Positions 53,536 to 62,606 of a stretch of 64,000 bases of DNA are shown piece after piece. This DNA is from Rhodospirillaceae bacterium (GTDB lineage Bacteria > Pseudomonadota > Alphaproteobacteria > UBA8366). The stretch is from positions 831,829 through 895,828 of the forward strand of contig PBKG01000006.1 in assembly GCA_002722095.1 (NCBI GenBank), read 5' to 3'. The position numbers were made by a program, and so were the translations under genes. The stretch's first letter is position 1. The number at the start of each line of letters is the position of its first letter. The notes under the pieces were generated by a model. The model saw nothing but the letters and a program-made list of their open reading frames with translations, was not told the DNA's origin and made no database searches.

Positions 53536-54765
53536 ATGTTGAAGCGTTCGCCACTCGCACCGGCGCGGTTTCCCAAATTACCGCCCGTTGCCGGTGTGCG
53601 GGTTGCCGGGCTCTCCATAGGGTTAAAAAAAGGCCGTAGCCGGGATTTGTTCCTGGCCGAACTAGCCCCCGGTACCACCATTGCCGGAAAACTGACCACC
53701 TCGCAATGTTCCTCGGCGCCTGTGGACTGGTGCCGCGAGGCGCTGAAAGGCGGCAAAGCGCGGGCGATCATCGTCAATTCGGGCAATGCCAACGCTTTTA
53801 CCGGTAAGGCCGGCGATCGCACGGTGGAAAAAACGCTGGCGGCGGCGGCCAAGAAGTTCAAGTGCCGCGAAAAGGAAGTATTCCTTGCCTCGACGGGTGT
53901 CATCGGCGAGCCGCTGGGACCTAATGCCATTGGAAAGAGTTTGCCCCGTGCAGCACGTGCGCTTGATGAAAAAGCGTGGAGCGCCGCCGCAGATGCCATC
54001 CGCACCACCGATACCTTCGCCAAAGGTGCGGTGCGCACCACAGAAATTGCCGGGACTCCAATCCACCTAGTCGGTATCGCCAAGGGTTCCGGCATGATCG
54101 CCCCCGATATGGCGACGATGCTGGGGTTTATCTTTACCGACGCCAAAATTCCCGCGACCGCCCTGCAGAAATTACTCGATCACGGCACCGAACGGAGCTT
54201 CAACTGCATTACCGTCGATAGCGATACTTCTACCAGCGACACGGTTTTGCTCGCTGCCAGCGGCGCGGCACGCCATCGCCGGATCACCGGTGCTGCCGAC
54301 CCGAATCTTAGACAGTTCCGGCAGGCGTTGACCGACCTGATGATCGATTTGGCAACGCAAATCGTTCGTGACGGAGAAGGGGCGAGCAAATTCATTACAA
54401 TTGATGTTACCGGTGCCGCTTCGGCACCGGCAGCGAAACGGATCGGGCTTTCGATTGCCAATTCTCCATTGGTCAAGACCGCGATCGCCGGCGAGGACGC
54501 AAATTGGGGACGTGTTGTGATGGCAGTCGGTAAGGCCGGTGAGCGTGCCGACAGGGACAAGCTCTCTATTTCGATGGGCGGCATTCCGATCACTGTCGAT
54601 GGGCAACTGATAAAGGGGTACGACGAGACGCCCGTTGCCGAACATCTTGAGGGGCAGGAAGTAACGATCGCTGTTGATGTCGGCATCGGGCGTGGCAAGG
54701 CCCGCGTATGGACCTGCGATTTGACCCACGGCTATATCAGTATCAACGCGGATTACCGGAGTTGA
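53536..54765 (+). CDS. argJ: Bifunctional glutamate N-acetyltransferase / amino-acid acetyltransferase
   Basis: A 409-residue arginine-biosynthesis enzyme that transfers acetyl from N-acetylornithine to glutamate. Autocatalytic cleavage occurs before the nucleophile Thr194 (GMIAPDMATMLGF). Other motifs: NSGNANAFTGKAG, STGVIGEPL, FNCITVDSDTSTSDTVLL, GEGASKFITIDV and the C-terminal YISINADYRS. The ATG follows the parvulin stop by 14 bp, so they may be co-transcribed. Confidence 0.95.
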   Translation: MLKRSPLAPARFPKLPPVAGVRVAGLSIGLKKGRSRDLFLAELAPGTTIAGKLTTSQCSSAPVDWCREALKGGKARAIIVNSGNANAFTGKAGDRTVEKTLAAAAKKFKCREKEVFLASTGVIGEPLGPNAIGKSLPRAARALDEKAWSAAADAIRTTDTFAKGAVRTTEIAGTPIHLVGIAKGSGMIAPDMATMLGFIFTDAKIPATALQKLLDHGTERSFNCITVDSDTSTSDTVLLAASGAARHRRITGAADPNLRQFRQALTDLMIDLATQIVRDGEGASKFITIDVTGAASAPAAKRIGLSIANSPLVKTAIAGEDANWGRVVMAVGKAGERADRDKLSISMGGIPITVDGQLIKGYDETPVAEHLEGQEVTIAVDVGIGRGKARVWTCDLTHGYISINADYRS

Positions 54766-55211
54766 CGGGACCGGCTGAAGGCTGCTGGCAGCTGCCAGTA
54801 CAGGAGGCGGCAAAACCGATTCTGCTGGTTACTGCGGTCGCGCTCGTGGATACGGATGGCCGCGTTTTGATTGCCAAGCGGCCCGACGGCAAACGCATGG
54901 CGGGCCTGTGGGAATTTCCTGGCGGCAAGGTGAAAGATGGAGAGACACCCGAGACGGCCCTGGTTCGCGAACTCCAGGAGGAACTCGGTATCGATACCAA
55001 AACGAGTTGTCTCGCTCCGTTTACTTTTGCCAGTCACGCCTATGAAGATTTTCATCTGCTGATGCCGCTGTACCTTTGCCGCGTGTGGCAAGGCATACCG
55101 CAAGCGCTTGAAGGCCAGACCCTGAAATGGGTCCGTCCAGCTCGTCTCGGCGATTATCCGATGCCGCCGGCGGACGTGCCGTTGGTCGCGATGTTGCGCG
55201 ATTTTCTCTAA
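54762..55211 (+). CDS. mutT: MutT-type NUDIX 8-oxo-dGTP diphosphatase
   Basis: The NUDIX box is complete: GGKVKDGETPETALVRELQEEL with the spacing GX5EX7REUXEEXGU. It begins with KPILLVTAVALVDTDGRVLIAKRPDGKR, the usual MutT beginning, and ends in a FASHAYEDFHLLM segment. The start is unclear: ATG 54708 would lie 58 bp inside argJ; TTG 54762 overlaps its stop (TTGA); a strong AGGAGG at 54802-54807 would suit the ATT at 54819, a rare start. I give TTG 54762. MutT removes oxidised nucleotides. Confidence 0.85.
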   Translation: MTGPAEGCWQLPVQEAAKPILLVTAVALVDTDGRVLIAKRPDGKRMAGLWEFPGGKVKDGETPETALVRELQEELGIDTKTSCLAPFTFASHAYEDFHLLMPLYLCRVWQGIPQALEGQTLKWVRPARLGDYPMPPADVPLVAMLRDFL

Positions 55212-56059
55212 TCGGTCCGAAAAATAGGCATGCCGGGGTCTGTCGGGCGCGAAAGTTTTTGATAAGCGACCGATAGAGCGGTGATTTCCGCTGCCAGCGC
55301 CAGATATTTCGCAAATCCGAGCGCCAAACCGGCGAGGAACAGTCCGGTCAAATTTGTCTGGATTCCCAGGCCGACCAGGATCGAGACGACAAATGACAAC
55401 GCAACGGAAATAATCAACATCAGCGGCAGCATGGCTCCCAACGTGATGCCGACAAGTGTCCAGCTATTGTTCCGCCCCAGGCCCCATGCTCCGACGAAAC
55501 TATAGCGTTCATCGATCGCGGTTGCCGGCAGCCAAATCGACATACGTGTAAATACGATGAGCCAAACCGCGAATGCGATCACAATAAGGAATGTTAATAA
55601 ATGGCCCGGCGCCATTCCGACGGTGCCTGCCGCGCTGGACACCAACGTCATACCACCCCCGCCGATCATCAAGATCAAGATTGGCGGCAAAGCCGCCAAA
55701 GTCGCGCAAACCACAGCGAGTATAAAACGGAGGAAAAACAAAGTTTTTCGACCGTCCCAGCGCAATGCTTCCCAAAAGGTGGTCTGCTCCGAATGACGGA
55801 GGAATCGACGGTGCCAGGCGACGCCGAACATCGCATAGAGAAACATAGCCGCGGTTTCACGGGTGGCGATCGCTTTCACCGACGGAAGATCGGTTGTTTG
55901 GGGAAAGACCGTGAACGCAACCGTGTGAACGAACGCCAAGATCAGCACCGGCAAGGCACTCATGCGAAAAAAGTCGGCCCTGTTCGACCACATAAAGTCA
56001 TATGCCTCGCCGATACAGGCGAATATAGCGAGGCGAGGTGGCGTTTGCTGATCGTTCAT
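55208..56059 (-). CDS. Polytopic membrane protein, unknown family
   Basis: A 283-residue protein with about six hydrophobic segments (SALPVLILAFVHTVAFTVF, FILAVVCATLAALPPILILMI, LLTFLIVIAFAVWLIVFTRM, LGAMLPLMLIISVALSFVVS, LTGLFLAGLALGFAKYLAL). The pattern of two soluble-side loops with WHRRFLRHSEQ resembles uncharacterised DUF-type proteins of alphaproteobacteria. ATG 56059 is used. It is convergent with mutT and follows the methyltransferase with 15 bp between. Confidence 0.7.
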   Translation of the reverse strand: MNDQQTPPRLAIFACIGEAYDFMWSNRADFFRMSALPVLILAFVHTVAFTVFPQTTDLPSVKAIATRETAAMFLYAMFGVAWHRRFLRHSEQTTFWEALRWDGRKTLFFLRFILAVVCATLAALPPILILMIGGGGMTLVSSAAGTVGMAPGHLLTFLIVIAFAVWLIVFTRMSIWLPATAIDERYSFVGAWGLGRNNSWTLVGITLGAMLPLMLIISVALSFVVSILVGLGIQTNLTGLFLAGLALGFAKYLALAAEITALSVAYQKLSRPTDPGMPIFRTD

Positions 56060-56074
56060 TGTCAATGCACCGAT

Positions 56075-56959
56075 TTATTTATCCGGTTTTGCCTCTTCTC
56101 CGGCGGAAATTTCAAGCGAATTCAACGCGTCCGAAAGTCGATTTTCCGCACTGCCCGGCTTGAGGGGCTGTTGTTGCGAGGAGTCAGGTGCCCAGCCATG
56201 GAGGTAAATGATCTGAAATGTAGCGGGGATACGCCCTTCCGCGTCCGAAAAACGGTCCTGATAAATTGCCGCCGCACGCGGAAAAAGCTCCCGCATCGGA
56301 ACTCCTGCCGGCGTTTCAGCCAGTGTGTTTGTTTCGCCCATGCCGCGGAGTTCGGCCATCAACGCGAATGCATTGTCGTATGTGACGGTAAGTGTATCTA
56401 GGTCGGTGACCGGCAAAGCAAATCCAGCCCGTTGTAGGAGCGCGCCCGCGTCACGAATATCCGCGAAAGGGGCGATGCGCGGCGCAGCGCCTCCGGTAAG
56501 CTCGAGTTCGGCCTCCGTGAGAGCGGCTCTGAGTTCTTTCAACGTTTCGCCACCGAGCATTGCCGCCAGAAACAATCCGTCCAATTTCAATGCTTGGCGA
56601 ATTTGCAGGAGCGCGCCCGGCAAATCGTTAGTCCAATGCAGGCAGAGATTGCTGACCACAAGATCGAGCGTGCCCGGCCGGATAGGCAGAAATTCTTCAT
56701 CCAGGGTAACAAATCTATCGGCGTTGCCTCGAAGGGCCGGGTCGAGGTCGGCGGTCACAAGAGCCTTGCCGCCAAGTACCGAACAGCGTGCACCGAGGTC
56801 GAGCGCGGCATGGAAATCGCGGTCGACATCTCTAAGTCGATCCTGGAGCCGGCTTGCGGTTTCGCGGAAAAGAAAATCGTAGCGGTCGAATAGGGAGGCC
56901 GACCGCCGGCGGTGACTGGCGAGACGTGTGCGGTCGAATATTCGGGTTGGTGCGGACAC
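56075..56959 (-). CDS. SAM-dependent methyltransferase of the BioC/NDUFAF5-like group
   Basis: A 294-residue protein. It begins APTRIFDRTRLASHRRRSA, a signature of alphaproteobacterial NDUFAF5-like proteins, and has LDLVVSNLCLHWTNDLPGAL and AMLGGETLKELRAALTEAE. The GxGxG-type SAM motif is replaced by LDLGARCSVLG. In mitochondria NDUFAF5 hydroxylates an arginine of a complex I subunit; whether this bacterial protein acts so is inference. GTG start at 56959. Divergent from comF. Confidence 0.78.
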   Translation of the reverse strand: MSAPTRIFDRTRLASHRRRSASLFDRYDFLFRETASRLQDRLRDVDRDFHAALDLGARCSVLGGKALVTADLDPALRGNADRFVTLDEEFLPIRPGTLDLVVSNLCLHWTNDLPGALLQIRQALKLDGLFLAAMLGGETLKELRAALTEAELELTGGAAPRIAPFADIRDAGALLQRAGFALPVTDLDTLTVTYDNAFALMAELRGMGETNTLAETPAGVPMRELFPRAAAIYQDRFSDAEGRIPATFQIIYLHGWAPDSSQQQPLKPGSAENRLSDALNSLEISAGEEAKPDK

Positions 56960-57032
56960 GGTGTCACTATGCCGCGCTTTTCTGCCGGCGACAAATTTTC
57001 ACCCTAACCTGTCGATACGCTACCATCGTGTC

Positions 57033-57803
57033 ATGGATATAGACCGGACGGCAAAATCCTCATTGCCTGCCCGTTGGACGAGAGCGGTGTTGGACGCCTT
57101 GTTGCCCCAGCGGTGCCTTTGCTGTGGCGATATAATTGATTCGGCTGGTGCCATTTGTTCGGCCTGTTGGTCTTCGATCGATTTTCTCTCGTCGCCGGGA
57201 TGCGAGTGTTGCGGGACACCGTTCCCCTACGAGGTGGCTGAGGCAACTTTGTGCCCGGCCTGTACGGCGCAACCGCCGAGCTATGACCGGGCGCGCGCCG
57301 CGTTCGAGTATGATGATGTCAGTCGTCGCCTCGTCACCCAATTCAAATATGCCGACCAAACCGATCGGGCACCGGCCTTCGGCCGCATGCTCCTGCGCGT
57401 GGCAGAGCCCTTATTGCAAGATGCCGATTTGCTAGTTCCAGTCCCACTCCATCGCTGGCGACTGATCGGACGTCGCTATAACCAGGCGGCACTCTTGGCT
57501 CAGGCTGTGGCCAGGTCGACAGGCACCCCATTGGCGCTTGATTTACTTCGCCGCCGCCGGTCGACACCGCCACAGGTCGGTAAATCCGCAGCCGCGCGTA
57601 GGCGCAATGTGGCGGGCGCTTTCGCGCTAAAGCCAGGAGCGGAAAAACAACTTGAAGGCAATCGCATATTGTTGGTGGACGACGTGTTCACGACTGGCGC
57701 AACCGTGGAGGAATGTGCAAAAGTGCTGCGCCGAAAGGGTGCGGTCGGCGTTGATGTGATCACCCTGGGGCGCGTGACACGGCCGCAAGCCTTAGACATT
57801 TGA
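57033..57803 (+). CDS. comF: ComF family phosphoribosyltransferase-like protein
   Basis: A 256-residue protein. The N-terminal zinc-finger-like part has CLCCGDIID, CSACW, CECCG and CPACTAQ; the PRPP-binding-type loop is RILLVDDVFTTGATVEEC. PVPLHRWRLIGRRYNQAALLAQ is another ComF mark. The family is linked to DNA uptake or purine salvage; function here is not known. ATG 57033 (MDIDRTAKSS) is used; the frame upstream overlaps the divergent methyltransferase. 37 bp upstream of grxC. Confidence 0.88.
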   Translation: MDIDRTAKSSLPARWTRAVLDALLPQRCLCCGDIIDSAGAICSACWSSIDFLSSPGCECCGTPFPYEVAEATLCPACTAQPPSYDRARAAFEYDDVSRRLVTQFKYADQTDRAPAFGRMLLRVAEPLLQDADLLVPVPLHRWRLIGRRYNQAALLAQAVARSTGTPLALDLLRRRRSTPPQVGKSAAARRRNVAGAFALKPGAEKQLEGNRILLVDDVFTTGATVEECAKVLRRKGAVGVDVITLGRVTRPQALDI

Positions 57804-57839
57804 AGATTCCTGGATCAAAGTTCGAGAGCGAAGGACAAG

Positions 57840-58097
57840 GTGGCGAAAGTAGAAATCTATACCAGTCCCTTTTGCGGTTTCTGTCACCGCGCGAAGGGAC
57901 TTTTGACGCAAAAGGGCGTCGAGTTTAGCGAGATCGATGTCGTAATGGCGCCGGATCAAAAACAAATTATGGTTCAGCGCGCCAACGGTTCGAGCACCGT
58001 TCCGCAAATTTTTATCGACGATGTCCATGTCGGCGGTTGCGATGATCTGTTCGCGCTTGAATCCGCTGCAAAATTGGATCCGATGTTGGAGGCATGA
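57840..58097 (+). CDS. grxC: Glutaredoxin 3
   Basis: An 85-residue dithiol glutaredoxin. The active site is SPFCGFCHRAKG (C-G-F-C rather than the usual C-P-Y-C), and GSSTVPQIFIDDVHVGGCDDL is the glutathione-binding end. GTG start at 57840 in GACAAGGTGGCG. Two codons separate its end from the amidase that follows, so one transcript is likely. Confidence 0.92.
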   Translation: MAKVEIYTSPFCGFCHRAKGLLTQKGVEFSEIDVVMAPDQKQIMVQRANGSSTVPQIFIDDVHVGGCDDLFALESAAKLDPMLEA

Positions 58098-58098
58098 G

Positions 58099-58932
58099 GT
58101 GAGTGAAACGCTAAGGGTCGCGTGCCTGCAAACCTGTTCGACCACATCTGTTGCGGAAAATATTGAAGTATCGAGCGAGATGGTGCGCGAAGCGGCGGCG
58201 GATGATGCGAAACTGGTTACGCTTCCCGAGGTCGTAAATCTTTGTCAGCGTCGAGGAAAACTGGCCAAAGAAGCGGCGAGTTTTGAGCCGGACGACCCCG
58301 CCCTGGCGGCGTACCGTTCGCTGGCGGCGGAACTCGGCATTTGGATTTTGGTCGGGTCCTTGGCATTGAAGCGCGACGACGACGATCGCCTCGCCAATCG
58401 CTCCTTCATGTTGGATTCCGACGGCACAGTCGTCGCGCGCTATGACAAGATTCATATGTTCGATGTCAATCTCGCCGACGGCAACAGCTTCCGCGAATCC
58501 GAAACCTATCGGCCGGGCGAAGAGACCGTCCTACTGTCCTCGCCTTGGGGCCCGGTCGGGCTCACGATTTGCTACGATGTGCGGTTTCCGTATTTGTACC
58601 GTACCTTGGCGCAAGCCGGCGCAAACATACTTACCGTGCCTTCGGCCTTCACTCGCCGGACCGGCGGAGCGCACTGGCATGTGCTGTTGCGCTCTCGCGC
58701 GATCGAAACCGGCGCCTTCATCGTCGCGCCGGCACAATGCGGCGATCACGAAGACGGTCGCAAAAGCTACGGTCACTCCTTGATCGTCGATCCCTGGGGA
58801 AACGTGCTCGCCGATGGCGGTACCGAGACCGGGATCATCAGCGCGGAACTCGACCTGGCGAAGGTGGCCGAAGCGCGCGGGATGGTTCCCTCGCTGACCC
58901 ATGACCGGAAGATCTCGAAACCCGGCGCCTAA
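58099..58932 (+). CDS. Carbon-nitrogen hydrolase (nitrilase superfamily, Nit-type)
   Basis: A 277-residue amidase. The Glu-Lys-Cys triad is in TLPEVVN, YDKIHMFDVN and LTICYDVRFPYLY. The frame and length are like Nit1/Nit2, which hydrolyse deaminated glutathione or 2-oxoglutaramate; its partner position next to grxC favours deaminated glutathione. GTG 58099 (VSETLRVACLQT) with GGAGG upstream is chosen; the frame upstream overlaps grxC. Confidence 0.88.
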   Translation: MSETLRVACLQTCSTTSVAENIEVSSEMVREAAADDAKLVTLPEVVNLCQRRGKLAKEAASFEPDDPALAAYRSLAAELGIWILVGSLALKRDDDDRLANRSFMLDSDGTVVARYDKIHMFDVNLADGNSFRESETYRPGEETVLLSSPWGPVGLTICYDVRFPYLYRTLAQAGANILTVPSAFTRRTGGAHWHVLLRSRAIETGAFIVAPAQCGDHEDGRKSYGHSLIVDPWGNVLADGGTETGIISAELDLAKVAEARGMVPSLTHDRKISKPGA

Positions 58933-58961
58933 TAAGCGAAACGCGACCGATTAGATTCTAG

Positions 58962-59525
58962 CTATTTGGATTTGTACGCGGCCAGCCGTTGAACCATGGC
59001 TGGATTTGATCCCCTTAAGAGCTTTTGTTCATAGGCGAGTACGCGGGCACGCCCGCGCATGCGTTCGAAAAGTTCTCCGCGATCAAGGAGAAAATCCGGA
59101 TTCGAAGGCCGGCCGTATTGTTCGTTGCCGTCCGCAAAGGTTTCGTAAATTAGAATACCGTTCAGATGGCCAAGCAGCGTTTCGAAGCGTGGCCGCCATA
59201 GATAGTTGGTTACGACAATCGCGCCGAAAATCTCCGGTGCCAGCGGCCAATCTTTGCTTTCCAAATCCGCTTCGATAATCCTTGCATCGGGATTGCTGTG
59301 CAAATCGGCCAATTTGCTGCAATCCTTGTCGACGAAAGTAACCGCGTGGCCGCGGGATAGAAATAAACGACCGTGTCGACCGCTGCCGCAGGCGAGATCG
59401 AGCACTGACGCACCTTCCGCCACAACCGGTACAAACCGCAGAATCCAGGGTGAGGGTGGGGTTTGGCCACTGTACTGGTCGGTAGGCGATTGCATTCGCT
59501 TGATTTTTTTATCTTTCGGGCCCAT
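58962..59525 (-). CDS. Class I SAM-dependent methyltransferase, small
   Basis: A 187-residue protein. SVLDLACGSGRHGRLFLSRGH is the SAM motif I; IVVTNYLWRPRFETLL and LIYETFADGNEQYGRPSNPDFLL follow, typical of the TehB-like/uncharacterised group. Substrate unknown. ATG 59525 is used; ATG 59495 is the alternative. Convergent with the amidase; divergent from DUF1178. Confidence 0.82.
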   Translation of the reverse strand: MGPKDKKIKRMQSPTDQYSGQTPPSPWILRFVPVVAEGASVLDLACGSGRHGRLFLSRGHAVTFVDKDCSKLADLHSNPDARIIEADLESKDWPLAPEIFGAIVVTNYLWRPRFETLLGHLNGILIYETFADGNEQYGRPSNPDFLLDRGELFERMRGRARVLAYEQKLLRGSNPAMVQRLAAYKSK

Positions 59526-59585
59526 CTAAATAACGCTTATTGTTGGTTTCTGCGTTTTCGAACCAGGAAAAAGGCCGAAGCGGCT

Positions 59586-60008
59586 ATGATTTTGTTCAAC
59601 CTTCGATGTGCTGCCGACCATGAATTCGAAGCATGGTTCAAGGATGGCGCGACCTACGACAGTCAATCGGCGGCGGGTGAGATTTCCTGCCCGGTTTGCG
59701 GGGAATCGAAGATCGAAAAAGCTCCGATGGCGCCGCGGATCGGTGCCGGAGCCAAAACCAAAAATTCGCCTAGCGACGGAGAGAAGTTCGCGCAAGTGCA
59801 TCAGGCTATGGTCCAGATGCGAGAACAGGTCGAGAAGAATTGCGATTATGTCGGCCCTGACTTTGCCGAAGAAGCACGAAAAATTCACTACGAAGAAGCG
59901 GATGCGCGCAATATCTACGGCGAGACATCCGATGAGGAAGCCCAGGCGCTCGAAGAAGAAGGTGTAGACTTTGCCCGAGTTCCTTGGCTGCCGCGCACCG
60001 ATAGCTAA
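59586..60008 (+). CDS. DUF1178 family protein
   Basis: A 140-residue protein beginning MILFNLRCAADHEFEAWFKD, the DUF1178 signature, with a likely metal-binding GEISCPVCGES and the end GVDFARVPWLPRTDS. Family function unknown; found in most alphaproteobacteria, often near grxC and a nitrilase, as here. ATG 59586 is the family start, not the upstream in-frame ATG at 59463. It ends 6 bp before the convergent agmatine deiminase. Confidence 0.9.
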   Translation: MILFNLRCAADHEFEAWFKDGATYDSQSAAGEISCPVCGESKIEKAPMAPRIGAGAKTKNSPSDGEKFAQVHQAMVQMREQVEKNCDYVGPDFAEEARKIHYEEADARNIYGETSDEEAQALEEEGVDFARVPWLPRTDS

Positions 60009-60014
60009 ATCCAA

Positions 60015-61109
60015 TCAAGCACCTGATACCGGCAAGTGTTGGGTGTTGCAGTGAATCCCACCGCCACCTTCGCAAATTTCGTCGGTGCGTAGGCTGATAA
60101 TTTCGTGCGATGGAAATAATTCGGAAAACAATCCTTTTGCCGCCCTGTCCCGCGCCGGATCGTCGAACCGCGGCAGAACGATGCCGCCATTGGCGATGTA
60201 GCAATTGACATAAGAGGCGGCAAAATCGTCGCCCCGTTTGGGCATCACATCGTAGCGTGGGCGTTTTAGCCGGATCACCTCGAATTTCCGGCCAACGCGA
60301 TCGGTCGCCCCTTCGAGAATCTCCGCTGCTAATTGGAGATCGCGATATTCGGGATCATATCGATCGTCGGTGACTTCGGTGACAATGACGCCCGGTTTGA
60401 CGAAACGCGCAATGCCATCGATGTGGCCGTCCGTAACCACATCCACCTTTGAGCCGGGTAGCCAAATGATGTTGCTGGCTCCGGTGAGCCGACCCAGCTC
60501 GCGCTCGATTTCGGTGCGGGTTTTCCCCGGGTTCCGGTTCGGATTCAATAGGCAACTTTCCGTGGTCATAAGATTCCCGGCCCCATCGACCTCGATTGCG
60601 CCGCCCTCCGCGACAATTCTCGCGGGCAAATACGGCAAATCAAGAAGCTGGGCAAAACGCTTGGCGAGGTCGCGGTCTTCATCGTATCCGGAATATTTTT
60701 CGCCCCAGACATTGAAATTCCATGACACCGCATGGCGGCGATGCTGAGCGTCGAGAACAATTGTCGGTAACGTATCTCGGGTCCAGATGTCGAAGTGTGC
60801 AAGGCGCCGCACGGTTACCGAAGGGCCGCAAAGCGCCTTGGCCTCGGCTAGATCTGCGGCGTTGGCGAACATTACGACCGGTTCGAAGCGCGCGATAGTT
60901 CGGGCGATGATTGCTTGCTCGTGGCGAATCCGTCGAATTTCGGATCGTCGGTAGACACCGTGCGCGGCGGAAAATGCCATATAGCAACGTTCATGACGGT
61001 GCCACTCCGCAGGCATAGTGAGCCGCGCCTTGGCATTTCCCGTTCCCGCACTTCCAGCGGCCAATGCGGCTGCCCCGCTTGCGGTAAAGTTTCGTCTCGT
61101 CATTGCCAT
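60015..61109 (-). CDS. aguA: Agmatine deiminase (peptidyl-arginine deiminase family) with a Tat signal
   Basis: A 364-residue enzyme hydrolysing agmatine to N-carbamoylputrescine and ammonia. The catalytic features are seen: EGGAIEVDG, DGHIDGIARF and GGGIHCNTQH with Cys354 near the end. The N-terminus MAMTRRNFTASGAAALAAGS has the twin-arginine motif TRRNFT and a hydrophobic stretch, then AKARLTMPAEW begins the mature enzyme, so it is probably exported folded. Such a signal is unusual for AguA, which is normally cytoplasmic. No N-carbamoylputrescine amidase (aguB) is adjacent, although a Nit-type amidase lies 1.1 kb away. Confidence 0.85.
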   Translation of the reverse strand: MAMTRRNFTASGAAALAAGSAGTGNAKARLTMPAEWHRHERCYMAFSAAHGVYRRSEIRRIRHEQAIIARTIARFEPVVMFANAADLAEAKALCGPSVTVRRLAHFDIWTRDTLPTIVLDAQHRRHAVSWNFNVWGEKYSGYDEDRDLAKRFAQLLDLPYLPARIVAEGGAIEVDGAGNLMTTESCLLNPNRNPGKTRTEIERELGRLTGASNIIWLPGSKVDVVTDGHIDGIARFVKPGVIVTEVTDDRYDPEYRDLQLAAEILEGATDRVGRKFEVIRLKRPRYDVMPKRGDDFAASYVNCYIANGGIVLPRFDDPARDRAAKGLFSELFPSHEIISLRTDEICEGGGGIHCNTQHLPVSGA

Positions 61110-61212
61110 ATGGATACTGCCGTTGCAGAGTCGTTGACTTAGCTTAGACCATATTTTGTCGAGTCTTTGGAAACTCGATGTGGGATACCTTGGAATAATT
61201 GGAGAAAAGGAA

Positions 61213-61698
61213 ATGCGAAACGGACTAATCGGTTTGGCTTTGGGTCTGTTTGTTGGCGGGCTCGGTGGCTTCGCGGTGGCAATCTTTGTCTATCCGTTTA
61301 TTTTCCCGCCGCCGGAGGCGATGGAGGCAGCGCCTAGCGCGTCGGGTCGAAATCTGCTCGCGACTGGTGCCTTCGTCCATGCGGATCCTTCGGACCCAAT
61401 TCACTACGGCAAAGGAAAAGTGACAGTGTATGACGATGTGGTCCATCTCGGTCCAAACTTTGAAGTGGGACCGGGGCCGAAGTTCCATGTCTATTTGGTT
61501 CCCAACGATACTGTCACGCCGTCGACCGACGTCACCAAGTCTATGTACGTGGATTTGGGCCGTCTGCGTGCGTTCAAAGGCTCACAAAATTACAAGGTCC
61601 CAGAAGGGCTCACGCTCGACAAGTTCAAGCATGTGGTGATTTGGTGCGAACAGTTCGACGTGCTGATATCGCCGGCCAAATTGGTAGCGGCCAAGTAA
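61213..61698 (+). CDS. DM13-domain protein, membrane-anchored
   Basis: A 161-residue protein. The N-terminal helix (about 3-28, GLIGLALGLFVGGLGGFAVA) anchors it; the DM13 domain (about 50-155) has GKGKVTVYDDVVHLG, GPGPKFHVYLVPND, DLGRLRAFKGSQNYKVP and HVVIWCEQFDVLISPAKL with the conserved Cys. DM13 is proposed to take part in redox reactions. ATG 61213 has GGAG and AAGG upstream. Convergent with ubiG. Confidence 0.87.
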   Translation: MRNGLIGLALGLFVGGLGGFAVAIFVYPFIFPPPEAMEAAPSASGRNLLATGAFVHADPSDPIHYGKGKVTVYDDVVHLGPNFEVGPGPKFHVYLVPNDTVTPSTDVTKSMYVDLGRLRAFKGSQNYKVPEGLTLDKFKHVVIWCEQFDVLISPAKLVAAK

Positions 61699-61707
61699 CA
61701 ATTAGGT

Positions 61708-62472
61708 TCACGTCGACTTTTTGACCACCGCCATATAGTTGACTGCCACGTTACCCGGGTCCAATTGCCAGCGGTCGTGCAATGGATCGTAGCGTAGCCC
61801 GACCAGCTCGGCGAGATCGAAGCCCACCGGTCGGCAGGCGGCGGCTAGTTCAGAGGGCGTTACGAACTTTCGCCAATCATGGGTCCCCCGCGGCAACCAG
61901 CGCAGCACATATTCAGCACCGACAATGGCCATTGCGAAGGATTTCGCGGTTCGATTTAAAGTAGCCAAAACCATAATGCCGCCAGGTTTCACCAGCGCCG
62001 CGCAATCAGCGACGAATTGATTTATGTCCGCGACGTGTTCGATCACCTCCAAGGTAACAACAGCGTCGAACTGACGTCCCTCGGAAACGAGATCGGCCGC
62101 AGCAGCAAACCGGTAATCGATCTCCAAGTCCATTTTCTCCGCATGCAGCCTGGCGATCTCGATATTGCGTTCCGCGGCATCGATGCCGGTGACCGAGGCA
62201 CCGAGCCGGCGAAGAGGCTCGCTGATCAATCCGCCGCCACAACCGATATCGAGCAAATCAAGACCGGACAATGGTGCGGGTGATAGCGGGTCGCGCCCGA
62301 AATGCTCTGCAACGCGGTCGCGGAGGAAACCAAGACGAGCGGGGTTAAGTTTGTGCAACGGCTTAAACTTACCCTCGGTGTCCCACCATTCCTCCGCCAT
62401 GGCGGCGAATTTTTCGATCTCGGTCGCGTCGATCGTGCCGTCGAGTGCGGAAGGTGTTTCTTTATCTATCAA
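61708..62472 (-). CDS. ubiG: Ubiquinone biosynthesis O-methyltransferase
   Basis: A 254-residue SAM methyltransferase that makes two O-methylations in ubiquinone synthesis. Motifs: FAAMAEEWWDTEGKFKPLHKLNP, LLDIGCGGGLISEPLRRLG (SAM site), VVTLEVIEHVADINQFV and LVKPGGIMVLATLNRT. No in-frame ATG is available at the expected place, so TTG 62472 (AAGGTA before it) is taken as the start; the next Met is at residue 25. Divergent from lysC across 134 bp. Confidence 0.93.
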   Translation of the reverse strand: MIDKETPSALDGTIDATEIEKFAAMAEEWWDTEGKFKPLHKLNPARLGFLRDRVAEHFGRDPLSPAPLSGLDLLDIGCGGGLISEPLRRLGASVTGIDAAERNIEIARLHAEKMDLEIDYRFAAAADLVSEGRQFDAVVTLEVIEHVADINQFVADCAALVKPGGIMVLATLNRTAKSFAMAIVGAEYVLRWLPRGTHDWRKFVTPSELAAACRPVGFDLAELVGLRYDPLHDRWQLDPGNVAVNYMAVVKKST

Positions 62473-62606
62473 TACCTTAGTCCGATTGGAGTCTGTTGCG
62501 CGCTTGCGTGTCTCAACTCAAGTGAGTATGGATACGCCGCGTCGGAAGGGCAATGGCTGCGACGGGTAGCCGCACTACCGACCTGAATTGCAAGGATCCG
62601 GGTTCC

